Positions 24,789 through 33,259 of a DNA stretch of 64,000 bases are shown here, piece by piece. The notes beneath the pieces were generated by a model. That model did not search any database. It was not told the DNA's origin and saw nothing but the letters and a program-made list of their open reading frames with translations. The DNA is taken from assembly GCA_964425755.1 (NCBI GenBank), contig CAYRNY010000007.1, forward strand, positions 145,195-209,194, read 5' to 3'. Within the stretch, counting starts at the first letter, position 1; each line of letters opens with the position of its first letter. The DNA is from CAYRNY01 sp964425755. Lineage in GTDB: Bacteria > Chloroflexota > Anaerolineae > Aggregatilineales > Aggregatilineaceae. Position numbers and translations under genes: made by a program.

Positions 24789-25664
24789 TCACAGGTGGTC
24801 GGCAAACCACGCGGTCACGCGGGCGTTGTACGTGTCGGGATGGCGCGCGAAGACTTCACGGTGCCCGGCATCCGGCACGCGCCAGAGTTCCGCGTCGGCG
24901 TCGATCTGCTCGCACAGCGCCGTGACCTGCTCCGGCGCGACGAAGGGATCGCGATCGCCATGCACGAACAGCGTCGGGGCGGTGATGCGGGCGGCGAAGT
25001 CGGCGGGGTTGGCGCGGTAAATCGCGTAACCGGTGCGCAGCGCGGCAGCCAGCAGCACAATCCGGGCACACAGAAGCGCCAGCGGACCGGGGACATGCCG
25101 CACGCGCAGGTAACCCGCGAGAATCTCGCTCAGTGTGGGATATGCACCATCGACCACCAGCGCCGCGATCCGTTCGTCCTGCGCCGCGACCATCAACGCC
25201 ACGCCTGCGCCCATGCTGAACCCCAACACGCCCACCCGGTCGATCCCGTGCGCCGCCTGGAGGTAATCCAGCGCGCCGAACAGGTCCGCCTGTTCAAACG
25301 CGCCGATGGTGACAAGCGAGCCTTCCGAGCGCCCATGCGCGCGGAAATCGAACATCAGCACGTTGAAGCCCGCCTGGTGCAGCGCGGTGGCCTGCAGCAC
25401 GTCCTTATCCATGCTGCCGTTCTGCCCCGGGCACATGATCACCGTGGCGCGCGCATCCGGCGCGGGAATCCACCAGCCGCCCAACGTCAACCCGTCCCGG
25501 CTGGGGAACGTAACCTCCACGCGCGGCAGCGCGTAATTGGCGGGATCGTCCGCCGGGTCAGGATCGCGGCGGCGCATCAGGGGGATGGTTGCGATCATGC
25601 TCAGTGCCACCAGCAGCAACAGCCACACGCTGATGAGCCACACAATCGCGAGAACCGTCATCAT
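24789..25664 (-). CDS. Membrane-anchored alpha/beta hydrolase
   Basis: A 291-residue hydrolase. One N-terminal membrane helix (residues 3-29) is followed by the hydrolase fold: oxyanion region CPGQNGS (78-84), nucleophile elbow GFSMGAG with S150, acid D239 in HGDRDP and H268 in DAGHREVF. This is the pattern of the YqkD/BAAT-like serine hydrolases, whose natural substrates are mostly unknown. The start is at ATG 25664, 8 bp after the pfkA stop, so it is probably translated from the pfkA message. A reading frame to 25787 overlapping pfkA is rejected. Confidence 0.85.
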   Translation of the reverse strand: MMTVLAIVWLISVWLLLLVALSMIATIPLMRRRDPDPADDPANYALPRVEVTFPSRDGLTLGGWWIPAPDARATVIMCPGQNGSMDKDVLQATALHQAGFNVLMFDFRAHGRSEGSLVTIGAFEQADLFGALDYLQAAHGIDRVGVLGFSMGAGVALMVAAQDERIAALVVDGAYPTLSEILAGYLRVRHVPGPLALLCARIVLLAAALRTGYAIYRANPADFAARITAPTLFVHGDRDPFVAPEQVTALCEQIDADAELWRVPDAGHREVFARHPDTYNARVTAWFADHL

Positions 25665-25671
25665 ACGTGCG

Positions 25672-26802
25672 TCAGTCTCCCATGCTCGTGCCGATGCGCC
25701 GCGCGCTGACGATCCAGGGGTGGTCGAGCGGCACGGTCTTGCGGTGCCCGGCCACCTCGTCCAGCGGCACCGGTTCGGTGCCCTCACCGCGCGCGGCGAC
25801 CATCACGCCGAAACAGCCATCCGCGATATACGCTGTGGCCGCCGTGCCCAACCGCGTCGCCAGCAGCCGGTCCGCCGCCGACGGCGTGCCGCCGCGCTGC
25901 AGGTGCCCCAGGATCGTCACGCGGGACTCCAGGCGCGTGAGTTCTTCCAGTTGCCGCGCCAGCCGGACAGTGCTGTCGGCTTGCTGCGCCTCAATCGCCT
26001 CGATCTGCGCCTTCAGCTCTTTGCGGCGCGCCTTGTCTTTGTCCTGCTTGGCCTGCTTGCGCTCGTCTTTCAGGCGCTGGATCAGGTCGTGATCCTCTTT
26101 GGACATCGCGCCCTCGGACACGGCGACGATGCTGAACGCTTTCCCGCCCCGGCTGCGGCCCAGGATCGACTCCGCGACCTTCTCCACGTCGTAGGGGATC
26201 TCCGGGATCAAGATCACGTCCGCACCGCCGGAGATGCCCGCCCCCAGCGCCAGCCACCCGGCGTTGTGGCCCATGATCTCGACGACGATGATCCGGTGGT
26301 GGCTGTGCGCCGTGCTGTGCAGCCGGTCGACTGCTTCGGTGGCAATGCCCAGCGCGGTATCAAACCCAAACGTGACGTCGGTCCGTGCGACATCGTTGTC
26401 GATGGTTTTGGGCAGCGTGATGATATTCAGCCCCTTCTGCATCAGCCGGTACGCGTTTTTCTGCGTGCCGCCACCGCCCAGGCACACCAGCGCGTCGAGA
26501 TTGCGCTTCTCGTAGTTGGCGAGGATCACGTCGGTCATGTCCATCTCTTCCTCGCCCATCGGCATTTTATGCGGCTTATCACGGCTCGTACCCAGGATCG
26601 TGCCGCCGATCGTCAGGATGCCGGACAGCGCCCCGCGATCCAGCGGCATCGAGCGGTTCTCGACCAGCCCGCGAAATCCGTCCCGGAAGCCGACAACATG
26701 CATGTCATACGCCCCCAGTGCGGATTTACCGACGCCGCGAATCGCCGCGTTGAGACCGGGGCTGTCGCCGCCTGCAGTCAAGATTCCAATTGTCCTCGCC
26801 AT
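25672..26802 (-). CDS. pfkA: 6-phosphofructokinase with unusual donor motif and charged insert
   Basis: A 376-residue glycolytic kinase converting fructose 6-phosphate to the 1,6-bisphosphate. It has the N-terminal GILTAGGDSPGLNA phosphate loop, the catalytic TIDND (D135, D137) and the LGHLQRGG effector or substrate loop. The donor motif reads LGGGGTQKN (108-116): the Asp of the classical GGDGS is Gly (G111), while G112 fits ATP enzymes. The residue before TIDND is Lys (K132), as in PPi enzymes. Residues about 236-285 are a highly charged helical insert, likely coiled coil. So the phosphoryl donor is ambiguous. First gene of a pair with the hydrolase. Confidence 0.9.
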   Translation of the reverse strand: MARTIGILTAGGDSPGLNAAIRGVGKSALGAYDMHVVGFRDGFRGLVENRSMPLDRGALSGILTIGGTILGTSRDKPHKMPMGEEEMDMTDVILANYEKRNLDALVCLGGGGTQKNAYRLMQKGLNIITLPKTIDNDVARTDVTFGFDTALGIATEAVDRLHSTAHSHHRIIVVEIMGHNAGWLALGAGISGGADVILIPEIPYDVEKVAESILGRSRGGKAFSIVAVSEGAMSKEDHDLIQRLKDERKQAKQDKDKARRKELKAQIEAIEAQQADSTVRLARQLEELTRLESRVTILGHLQRGGTPSAADRLLATRLGTAATAYIADGCFGVMVAARGEGTEPVPLDEVAGHRKTVPLDHPWIVSARRIGTSMGD

Positions 26803-26904
26803 GCGGTTGTCCTTTGAAAGCTATACCAACGGTGTCATGTGCCCGGAAACCGGGCTGATCAGGAAGCCAGTCTCAAATTCCCATGCTGCAGGGCAGCCGG
26901 TCGT

Positions 26905-27549
26905 TCAGGGCCGGACTCCGCCCCGGTAGCTGCGCCATACGCGCCGCAACGCCCATACCACGACCAGCAGCAGCACGTAGATCGCAAAGCCGATCAACGC
27001 CACGAGCGGGTCGACCACGCGCTCGAACTCACCCGTGATCCACATGCACGTCGCCGCGGGGTCGGTGATCGCCACGTTGGTGACCAGCAGCAGCGGGTCG
27101 CCCTGGCGCGCGTCGATGAAGACCACGTCGGCGTTGCCGCCTGCCGTCGCGCCGCTGTCGTCCCAGGCCAGCGTCTTGGCCCAGGCGAGATACTGCCCCG
27201 CTTCGGGCAGCGCCAGGTAGACGAGCTGCGGCCCCATGCCATAGACCGCGTAGCGGAAAAACGGCCAGCCGCGATGATCGCCTACCACGCGCCGCGCCGT
27301 GACGTTCGCCTCGTCCAGCGACACGCGCGTGAAGGCGTGCGCGTCATCCCCCGGTTCGACGGGGTACCCCGGCAGCAGGTCCACCGCGCGGCAGCCTACC
27401 GGCTCCGTGCTGGCGGCGGCGTCCTGCCAGTTGACCGTGAGATGCGGTTCCGGGGCGAACCACACGCGGAGTTGTTCCGTTACTGGCAGGTATAGCAGCA
27501 CCAGCGCGGGGATCGCCAACAACAGCCGCGTCAGCCAGCTATGGTTCAT
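26905..27549 (-). CDS. Unknown membrane-bound protein with two terminal helices
   Basis: A 214-residue protein I do not recognise. It has an N-terminal hydrophobic helix (about 6-24), an exported central domain of about 150 residues with two cysteines (in VGCRAVDLLPG and ATCMWIT) that may pair, and a C-terminal helix (about 180-203) followed by a basic tail (RRVWRSYRGG) that would face the cytoplasm. ATG 27549 has GAGG 9 nt upstream. It lies between pfkA and a lipoprotein gene on the same strand. Confidence 0.55.
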   Translation of the reverse strand: MNHSWLTRLLLAIPALVLLYLPVTEQLRVWFAPEPHLTVNWQDAAASTEPVGCRAVDLLPGYPVEPGDDAHAFTRVSLDEANVTARRVVGDHRGWPFFRYAVYGMGPQLVYLALPEAGQYLAWAKTLAWDDSGATAGGNADVVFIDARQGDPLLLVTNVAITDPAATCMWITGEFERVVDPLVALIGFAIYVLLLVVVWALRRVWRSYRGGVRP

Positions 27550-27629
27550 CACGTCACGTCCTCTTTTCCGCTTGCAGACTCCAGTATACCGTTTCCGGCT
27601 GCGCCGGGTGCAGAACTAAGCCGTTCGCG

Positions 27630-28103
27630 TCACCAGCCAGCGAGCAGCCCCGCCGCCGTCGCCAGTGCATCGCCGGCAGCCAGCGCCGCCGCACGTCCAT
27701 CACGCGCCACATCGAGCGGGACATCCGCGCGCTGTAACGCGCACTCGGCATCCCACCGCGCGGACGAATCGCGCACGGCCCGGATCGCCGCGTTCAGCGC
27801 ATCCGCTACCGGCGCGGCCTGGGGATGCGCCTGCCGCGCGCGCGACGACAGCGTCACAGGTTCCGGTACGGGGATCGCTTCCTGGCAGGATACCGGCTCC
27901 CCGGTGATGATGCGGTCCCACAGGTCGAGCGCCGCTTCCTGGGCACGGACCGTCGCCATGCGCCGCGCCTCGAGTTCGGCGCGCACGCCATCCGGCGTGA
28001 TCGTCTCGCCCCCGGTGCTGAGATTGCACGCGGCCAACAGCAGCACCAGCGCGCCGGTCGCGGCGTACCATGTGCCCCTGTTGGTTCGGCGTCTGTGTGG
28101 CAT
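27630..28103 (-). CDS. Putative lipoprotein of unknown function
   Basis: A 157-residue protein with a basic N-terminus, a hydrophobic segment and the lipobox LLAAC (Cys at residue 26), so it should be lipid-anchored outside the cytoplasmic membrane. The mature part is Ala-rich and mostly helical, with two further cysteines (VSCQEAIP and AECALQ). GGGGAG lies close before the ATG. No family recognised. It is divergent from the GT-C gene at 28255. Confidence 0.6.
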   Translation of the reverse strand: MPHRRRTNRGTWYAATGALVLLLAACNLSTGGETITPDGVRAELEARRMATVRAQEAALDLWDRIITGEPVSCQEAIPVPEPVTLSSRARQAHPQAAPVADALNAAIRAVRDSSARWDAECALQRADVPLDVARDGRAAALAAGDALATAAGLLAGW

Positions 28104-28254
28104 GCGCTCCCCTGACGGCTGGCTGGCGATTGTAATTCGATAGTAGCCATTTTATGCTGGCTCACGGTACAATGCGAACCGCTTTGCGCCGGACACACAC
28201 ATATCCTGCTGCCGCGTGAACCGCTCGCCTGCCGGAAAGGAGCGCCCATTTCAC

Positions 28255-29535
28255 ATGTCGAGCCGCCGCTGGTTAACCCTGATCGTGCTGGTCACCGTGT
28301 TGGGACGCGTCGCGTTTGTCCTGTTGTTCAGCCACACTCTATCGCTGCAAACGTCCGGCTACGACACCTACGCCGTGAACGTGATCGAAGGGCGGGGGTA
28401 TACGCGCTTCGACGACCGGAACGCCGATTCCGACCTGCCGCCGCTGTACCCGTTCTTCCTGGTCGCGGTGTACGAAACGCTGGGCCGCGACGCGGTGGCG
28501 GTGGCGCTGGTGCAGATCGGGTTCGACGTGCTGGTCGTGCTGCTGCTGTACTGGATCGGGCGGCGCGTGGCGGGGGAAGCGGTGGGCCTACTGGCGGCGC
28601 TGTTCTACGGCGTCTACCCGTATTTGTTGTACCAGAACCTGACCGTCAACGACACCGCGATCTTCATCCTGCTGCTGACAGCGGGCATCGCGGCGGCGTA
28701 CAAGGCCCGCGATACGCGCGGCTGGCGCTGGGCGGTCGCGCTCGGCGTGGCGTTCGGACTCGCCGCGCTGACCAAGACGCTGATCGTGCTGTTGCTACCG
28801 CTGCTGGCGTTGTGGTGGTGGCGCGTGATCGGGCTGCGCCCCGCGATCCGGCTGGCGCTTGCCAGCGGGATCGCGCTGGTGGCAGTGGTCCTGCCCTGGG
28901 TGGTCCGCAACACGCACCTGCACGGCGAACTGGTGCTGATCAGCACCAACGGCGGCAGCAACCTGCACCAGGGCAACAACCCCTGCGTGGACGATTACCT
29001 GGCGCGCGGCTGGGATGCGCAGTGGGTCAACTGCATCGGCGCGCCGCCCGACGATTACAGCGAAACCGAGGCTGAGGCGTGGCACCGCGAGCAGGCGCTC
29101 ACCTACCTGCGTGACAACCCCGGCGACTGGCCGCGCCTGTTCTGGACCAAGTTCTGGGTGCTGTGGAGCCCGGTGATCATGCCTTACGAACTGCCGCCGG
29201 ACCCGTACCTGGTCGATGACGCGGTATTGCAATTCGAATCGCCTGAATTCCAGGCGGCGCGCGTGGTGCATGTGCTGTACTTCGCGCCGGTGTTGCTGCT
29301 GGGCATCGTGGGGCTGTTCACCGGCTGGCGCAACCGCGCGACCGAGATCGGGCCGCTGGTGGCGGTGTTCGCCGCGATCACGATCACGTATGTCGTGTTC
29401 CACCCGTCCACGCGTTACCGCTCGCCCGCCGACCCGTTCGTGTTCATCCTGGCGGCGCTGGCGATCACGCGGCTGTGGCCCCGCTTTGTGGCGCGGCTGT
29501 TCAAGACGCCACCCGAACAAAGAGAAAACCTGTGA
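28255..29535 (+). CDS. GT-C (ArnT/PMT, GT39-like) membrane glycosyltransferase
   Basis: A 426-residue polytopic protein with about 10 helices. Loop 1 has SGYDTYAVNVIEGRGY, and the following EP/PLYPFFL-type segment (DLPPLYPFFLVAVYETLG) matches the PMT_2 fold of enzymes using polyprenyl-phosphate sugars. A periplasmic stretch near residues 235-300 contains two cysteines. AAGGAG at 28237-28242 lies 12 nt before ATG 28255; a GTG at 28216 is a weaker alternative. It starts the second polysaccharide cluster and overlaps the methyltransferase start (TGATG). Confidence 0.75.
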   Translation: MSSRRWLTLIVLVTVLGRVAFVLLFSHTLSLQTSGYDTYAVNVIEGRGYTRFDDRNADSDLPPLYPFFLVAVYETLGRDAVAVALVQIGFDVLVVLLLYWIGRRVAGEAVGLLAALFYGVYPYLLYQNLTVNDTAIFILLLTAGIAAAYKARDTRGWRWAVALGVAFGLAALTKTLIVLLLPLLALWWWRVIGLRPAIRLALASGIALVAVVLPWVVRNTHLHGELVLISTNGGSNLHQGNNPCVDDYLARGWDAQWVNCIGAPPDDYSETEAEAWHREQALTYLRDNPGDWPRLFWTKFWVLWSPVIMPYELPPDPYLVDDAVLQFESPEFQAARVVHVLYFAPVLLLGIVGLFTGWRNRATEIGPLVAVFAAITITYVVFHPSTRYRSPADPFVFILAALAITRLWPRFVARLFKTPPEQRENL

Positions 29536-30428
29536 TGACCGACTCAAACTACGCGCACATGCTGGACCAGGAAGCCGCGTTGTGGGGGCGCGTCGCGGAA
29601 GAACAAGCGGCGTCCGTGCCCCCGGACTGGCGTTACCACCGCGCGCTGCGGCACAACGTGATCATGCATACCGCCGACATCGAAGCGCTGCTGGGACGCG
29701 TGACACCGGGGATGCGCGCGCTGGAGATCGGCTGCGGTGCGGGCTGGCTGACGCTGGCACTGGCACAGCGCGGCGCGCACGCGCACGGGCTGGATATCAG
29801 CAGCAAGGCGATCGCGATCGCACGAACGTATCACGAGTCGATCCAGGACGCGGTCAGCGGGCGCGCGACGTACGACGTCGCCGATCTCAACGCGATCCAA
29901 CTGCCCCCTGAGCAATATGACCTGGTCGTCGCGAAAGGCGTGCTGCACCACCTGGTGAACATGGACCGCGTCATCGAGCAGCTTCATCGCACGCTCAAGC
30001 CCGGCGGGCTGCTGTGGGTTCACGATACGCACGGCGACGAAGCGCCCGCGACCGTATTGATCGCCAGCGGGCTGATGTTCGTCCTGCCGACCGAGATCGC
30101 ATACCGCGACAAGATCAAGGGGCTGCTCAGCTTCGGCGTCCGCGCACCGCAGCGCATCCGGGCCAGCATGCAGGCGGATGGCCTGTCGCCGTTCGAAGGG
30201 GCGGGCCGCGCGCATGACTGGCTAGCGCTGGTCAAGCAGCATTTCACCATCGAACAGCGGCACGACAAACCCGCCTTTACCGGGTACATCACGGCGCAGC
30301 TTAAATTACCGGACCGGCTGGCGATCCCGCTGCTGGTGCTGCTGCGGGCAGTTGACACGTGGCTGGTGCGCCTGCACGTGCTGCGCAGCAGTGGCGTGAT
30401 CCTGTACGCACGCAAGGACCGCGCATGA
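29535..30428 (+). CDS. SAM-dependent methyltransferase
   Basis: A 297-residue class I methyltransferase: motif I ALEIGCGAGWLTLAL (62-76), acidic residue in GLDIS, motif post-I VVAKGVLHHLVN and GGLLWVHD strand. By position it is likely to methylate a sugar or lipid carrier in glycan assembly. The start codon shares bases with the preceding stop, and its own stop overlaps the GT4 start (ATGA). A longer frame beginning inside the upstream gene is rejected. Confidence 0.85.
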   Translation: MTDSNYAHMLDQEAALWGRVAEEQAASVPPDWRYHRALRHNVIMHTADIEALLGRVTPGMRALEIGCGAGWLTLALAQRGAHAHGLDISSKAIAIARTYHESIQDAVSGRATYDVADLNAIQLPPEQYDLVVAKGVLHHLVNMDRVIEQLHRTLKPGGLLWVHDTHGDEAPATVLIASGLMFVLPTEIAYRDKIKGLLSFGVRAPQRIRASMQADGLSPFEGAGRAHDWLALVKQHFTIEQRHDKPAFTGYITAQLKLPDRLAIPLLVLLRAVDTWLVRLHVLRSSGVILYARKDRA

Positions 30429-31645
30429 ACCTGCTGCACGTGATCCCCTACTACGCCCCGGCGTGGACCTATGGCGGATCGGTGCGCGCCGCCGCCGACC
30501 TGACGCGCGCGCTGGCCCAGGCGGGGCACAGCGTCACCGTGCTGACCACCGACACGCTCAGCCCGACCGCGCGCATCCCGGCGCTGTACGAGACGATCGA
30601 CGGGGTGGACGTGGTACGCGTGCGCAACCGCTCGAACTGGCTGCGCGGGCGGTTGAACCTCTCCACGCCGCTCGGGATCGCGGCCACCGCCGCGCGCCTG
30701 ATCCGCGAGCGTGACATCGACGTGGTCCACGCGCACGAACTGCGCACGGTCGAGAATCTGCGCGTGGCACCGGTCGCGAACCGGCTCAATGTGCCGCTGC
30801 TGGTCTCGCCGCACGGCACGCTGCCTTACACCACCGGGCGCACGTCGATCAAGCGGCTGTGGGATCGCGCGTTCGGGCGGCGGATGCTGCCGCGCTTCGA
30901 CGGCGTGATCGCGCTGACGGGCAACGAGGCCGCCGACGCCCGCGCGATCTGGGCTGCGTGCGGTGCCAGCCTGCCGGATGAGCGCATCTACACCGTGCCC
31001 AACGGCGTGCACCTGGGTGATTTCGAGAACCTGCCACCGGGCGAGCCGTTCCGCGCGCGGTGGAAGCTGGGCGAGGGGCCGGTGGTGTTGTTCCTGGGGC
31101 GGCTGCACGCGCGTAAGGGACTGCACCTGCTGATCCCCGCGTTCGCGCACGCGCTTGACGCCGCACCGGACGCCCGCCTGCTGATCGCCGGGCCGGACGA
31201 GGGCATGCGCGCGATGCTCGACGCGCTGGTGCAGCAGCATGACCTGGGCGACCGCGTGATCTTCACCGGTATGATCACGGGCGCGGATAAGCTGGCGGCG
31301 CTGGCGGCAGCGGACCTGTTCGCGCTGCCGGCGGTGGGCGAGGGCTTCTCGATGGCGGTCCTGGAAGCGATGGCGTGCGGGTTGCCGGTGCTGCTGACCC
31401 CCGGCTGCAACTTCCCGGAAGTGGCCGGCCAGGGCGCGGGGCTGGTCGTGGCGCGCACGGTCGACGCGCTGGCCGCCGCGCTGCGCGCGCTGCTCGCTGA
31501 TGCTGGCCGCCGGGCACAGATGGGCCGCACGGCCCGCGCGATGATCGAAACAAGCTACACCTGGCCGCAGGTCGCCGCGCAGATGGCCGGCGTCTATCAG
31601 ACGGCCCGCGATCGCAAACGCGCCGCACACCGGGGAAACGCATGA
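30425..31645 (+). CDS. Glycosyltransferase family 4
   Basis: A 406-residue GT-B enzyme starting MNLLHVIPYYAPAWTYGGSV with the acceptor-side Gly-Gly loop. The donor domain has VLFLGRLHARKGLHLLIPAF and an intact EX7E in GEGFSMAVLEAMACGLPVLL. Four-base overlap with the methyltransferase upstream. It is the only GT4 in the second cluster. Confidence 0.9.
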   Translation: MNLLHVIPYYAPAWTYGGSVRAAADLTRALAQAGHSVTVLTTDTLSPTARIPALYETIDGVDVVRVRNRSNWLRGRLNLSTPLGIAATAARLIRERDIDVVHAHELRTVENLRVAPVANRLNVPLLVSPHGTLPYTTGRTSIKRLWDRAFGRRMLPRFDGVIALTGNEAADARAIWAACGASLPDERIYTVPNGVHLGDFENLPPGEPFRARWKLGEGPVVLFLGRLHARKGLHLLIPAFAHALDAAPDARLLIAGPDEGMRAMLDALVQQHDLGDRVIFTGMITGADKLAALAAADLFALPAVGEGFSMAVLEAMACGLPVLLTPGCNFPEVAGQGAGLVVARTVDALAAALRALLADAGRRAQMGRTARAMIETSYTWPQVAAQMAGVYQTARDRKRAAHRGNA

Positions 31646-31688
31646 TCCGGCAGCCAGAACGAACACACCGCGCACAGGCGCGCCGCTT

Positions 31689-33257
31689 ATGAACCCTGAC
31701 CTGCTCCTGGACCCCACCCCACCGGAAGCCACACCCCCGCCGCCGGAACCCGGCGACGATCAAGGCGGCTTCGCGGCGGGCACCGCCCAACGCGCGGCAC
31801 GCAACGCGGCGGCGCTGGCCGCGTCGAACGTGGTGTCGAAGGGCGTGCTGTTCCTGTGGCAGCTCATTCTCGCGCGCTGGCTGGGCACAGAAGGTTACGG
31901 GACCTACGGCACGATCGGCGCGTTGATGGCGATCGGTGCGGCGATCCCGGAGTTCGGCATGGGCATGATCGTGATCCGCGACGTGGCGAACCGGCCCAAA
32001 GCCGCAAGCCGTTACCTGGCCGCCACGCTGACGCTGCAACCGCTGCTGGCGGCGGCGGGCTACGGCGTGCTGATGCTGTCGGCGTTCCTGCTGGGCTACA
32101 ATGTCACGCTGCGGGCGCTGCTGGCGTTCGCCGCGATCAACCTGCTGGTCGACGCGCTGGGCAATATGTGCCACAACCAGCTACTCGCGATGGAGCGGAT
32201 GGTCATCCCGGCGATCATCTCGGCGGGGCACGTCACCGCGCTGGTGCTGCTGGCGGGGATCGCGCTGGCGGCGGGCGGCGGGCTGTGGGGCCTGTACGCG
32301 GCGACGCTGCTCGCCGGACTCGGGCGCGCGGCGGTGTACTGGCGCGTGCTGCTGCGGCACGGCGTGCGGCCCCGCTTCCCGTTGGACCGCGCGATCGCGC
32401 GCGGCCTGCTGCGCGACGGCTGGCCGCTCGCGCTGACGGCGTTCCTGGCGCTGGCCTACCAGCACGCAGACAAGATCGTGACCACCGCCATGATCGGGGA
32501 AGCGGGCACGGGGCAGCTCACGGCGGGCTTCGTGATCGTGTTCGGCGTGATCGAGTTGCTCAGCACGACGGTGCTGGTCGCCGTGTTCCCGATCATGTCG
32601 CGCACGTGGGGCAGCAGGCAGCGGCGCTTGTTCGAGGTGATGCTCGAGAAGCTGGCGTTCTTCAACCTGGTGCTGAGCCTGCCGGTTGCCATCTTCACGA
32701 CCCTGCTGGCCGTGCCGCTGTCGGCGTGGATTTTCGGCGCGGACTACACGCAGACCGCCGACGTGCTGCAGGTGCTGATCTGGTACACGGTGGTTACGAT
32801 GGTGGTCAATGTCTTCGCGCAGGCCCTGGTGATCACCAACCGCCAGCGGCGGCTGATGATCATCCGCGTGAGTGGCCTGACGTTGAATATCGCGTTATTG
32901 TTGGTGCTGCTGCCCGTCCTGGACGTGCCGGGCGCAGCCGTCGCCACATTGATCGCCGAGTCCGCGATCCTGGTCGCGGTGGTGGGATCGTTCACGTTCC
33001 CCGGCGACTGGTGGCAACGCGTGATCAACCACCTGTGGCGGATGGCGCTGGTCGGCGCGGCAACGGCGGGGATCGTGCTCGCGCTGCGCGGCATACACCC
33101 GCTGGTCGCGGCGTTTGCCGGCGTCCCGGCATACGGGGTGCTCGTGCTGCTCAGCGGCGCGATCGCCAGGGACGATTGGGACCTGATCTACCGGCTGGCG
33201 ACCGCCATGCCCGGCGGCAGCCTGATCGCGCGGTACTGGAAACGAGAACTGGCCTAA
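31689..33257 (+). CDS. Wzx-type polysaccharide flippase (MOP superfamily)
   Basis: A 522-residue membrane protein with 12-14 hydrophobic helices and no catalytic motif. The N-terminus is a Pro-rich cytoplasmic leader (1-35), then LAASNVVSKGVLFLWQLILA, a typical first helix of the polysaccharide synthase/flippase family. It should flip lipid-linked repeat units across the membrane. No obvious ribosome site precedes ATG 31689, and a 43-bp gap follows the GT4. The start is therefore less certain. It is followed after 2 bp by the AsnB-like gene. Confidence 0.85.
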   Translation: MNPDLLLDPTPPEATPPPPEPGDDQGGFAAGTAQRAARNAAALAASNVVSKGVLFLWQLILARWLGTEGYGTYGTIGALMAIGAAIPEFGMGMIVIRDVANRPKAASRYLAATLTLQPLLAAAGYGVLMLSAFLLGYNVTLRALLAFAAINLLVDALGNMCHNQLLAMERMVIPAIISAGHVTALVLLAGIALAAGGGLWGLYAATLLAGLGRAAVYWRVLLRHGVRPRFPLDRAIARGLLRDGWPLALTAFLALAYQHADKIVTTAMIGEAGTGQLTAGFVIVFGVIELLSTTVLVAVFPIMSRTWGSRQRRLFEVMLEKLAFFNLVLSLPVAIFTTLLAVPLSAWIFGADYTQTADVLQVLIWYTVVTMVVNVFAQALVITNRQRRLMIIRVSGLTLNIALLLVLLPVLDVPGAAVATLIAESAILVAVVGSFTFPGDWWQRVINHLWRMALVGAATAGIVLALRGIHPLVAAFAGVPAYGVLVLLSGAIARDDWDLIYRLATAMPGGSLIARYWKRELA

Positions 33258-33259
33258 CG

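Noticed and set aside
31856..33259. Very long open frame joined to the front of the AsnB-like gene
   Set aside because: It is the out-of-frame shadow of the flippase gene, Arg/Gly/Ala-rich as expected in high-GC DNA; class II glutaminases need Cys at position 2, which fixes the start at 33260.
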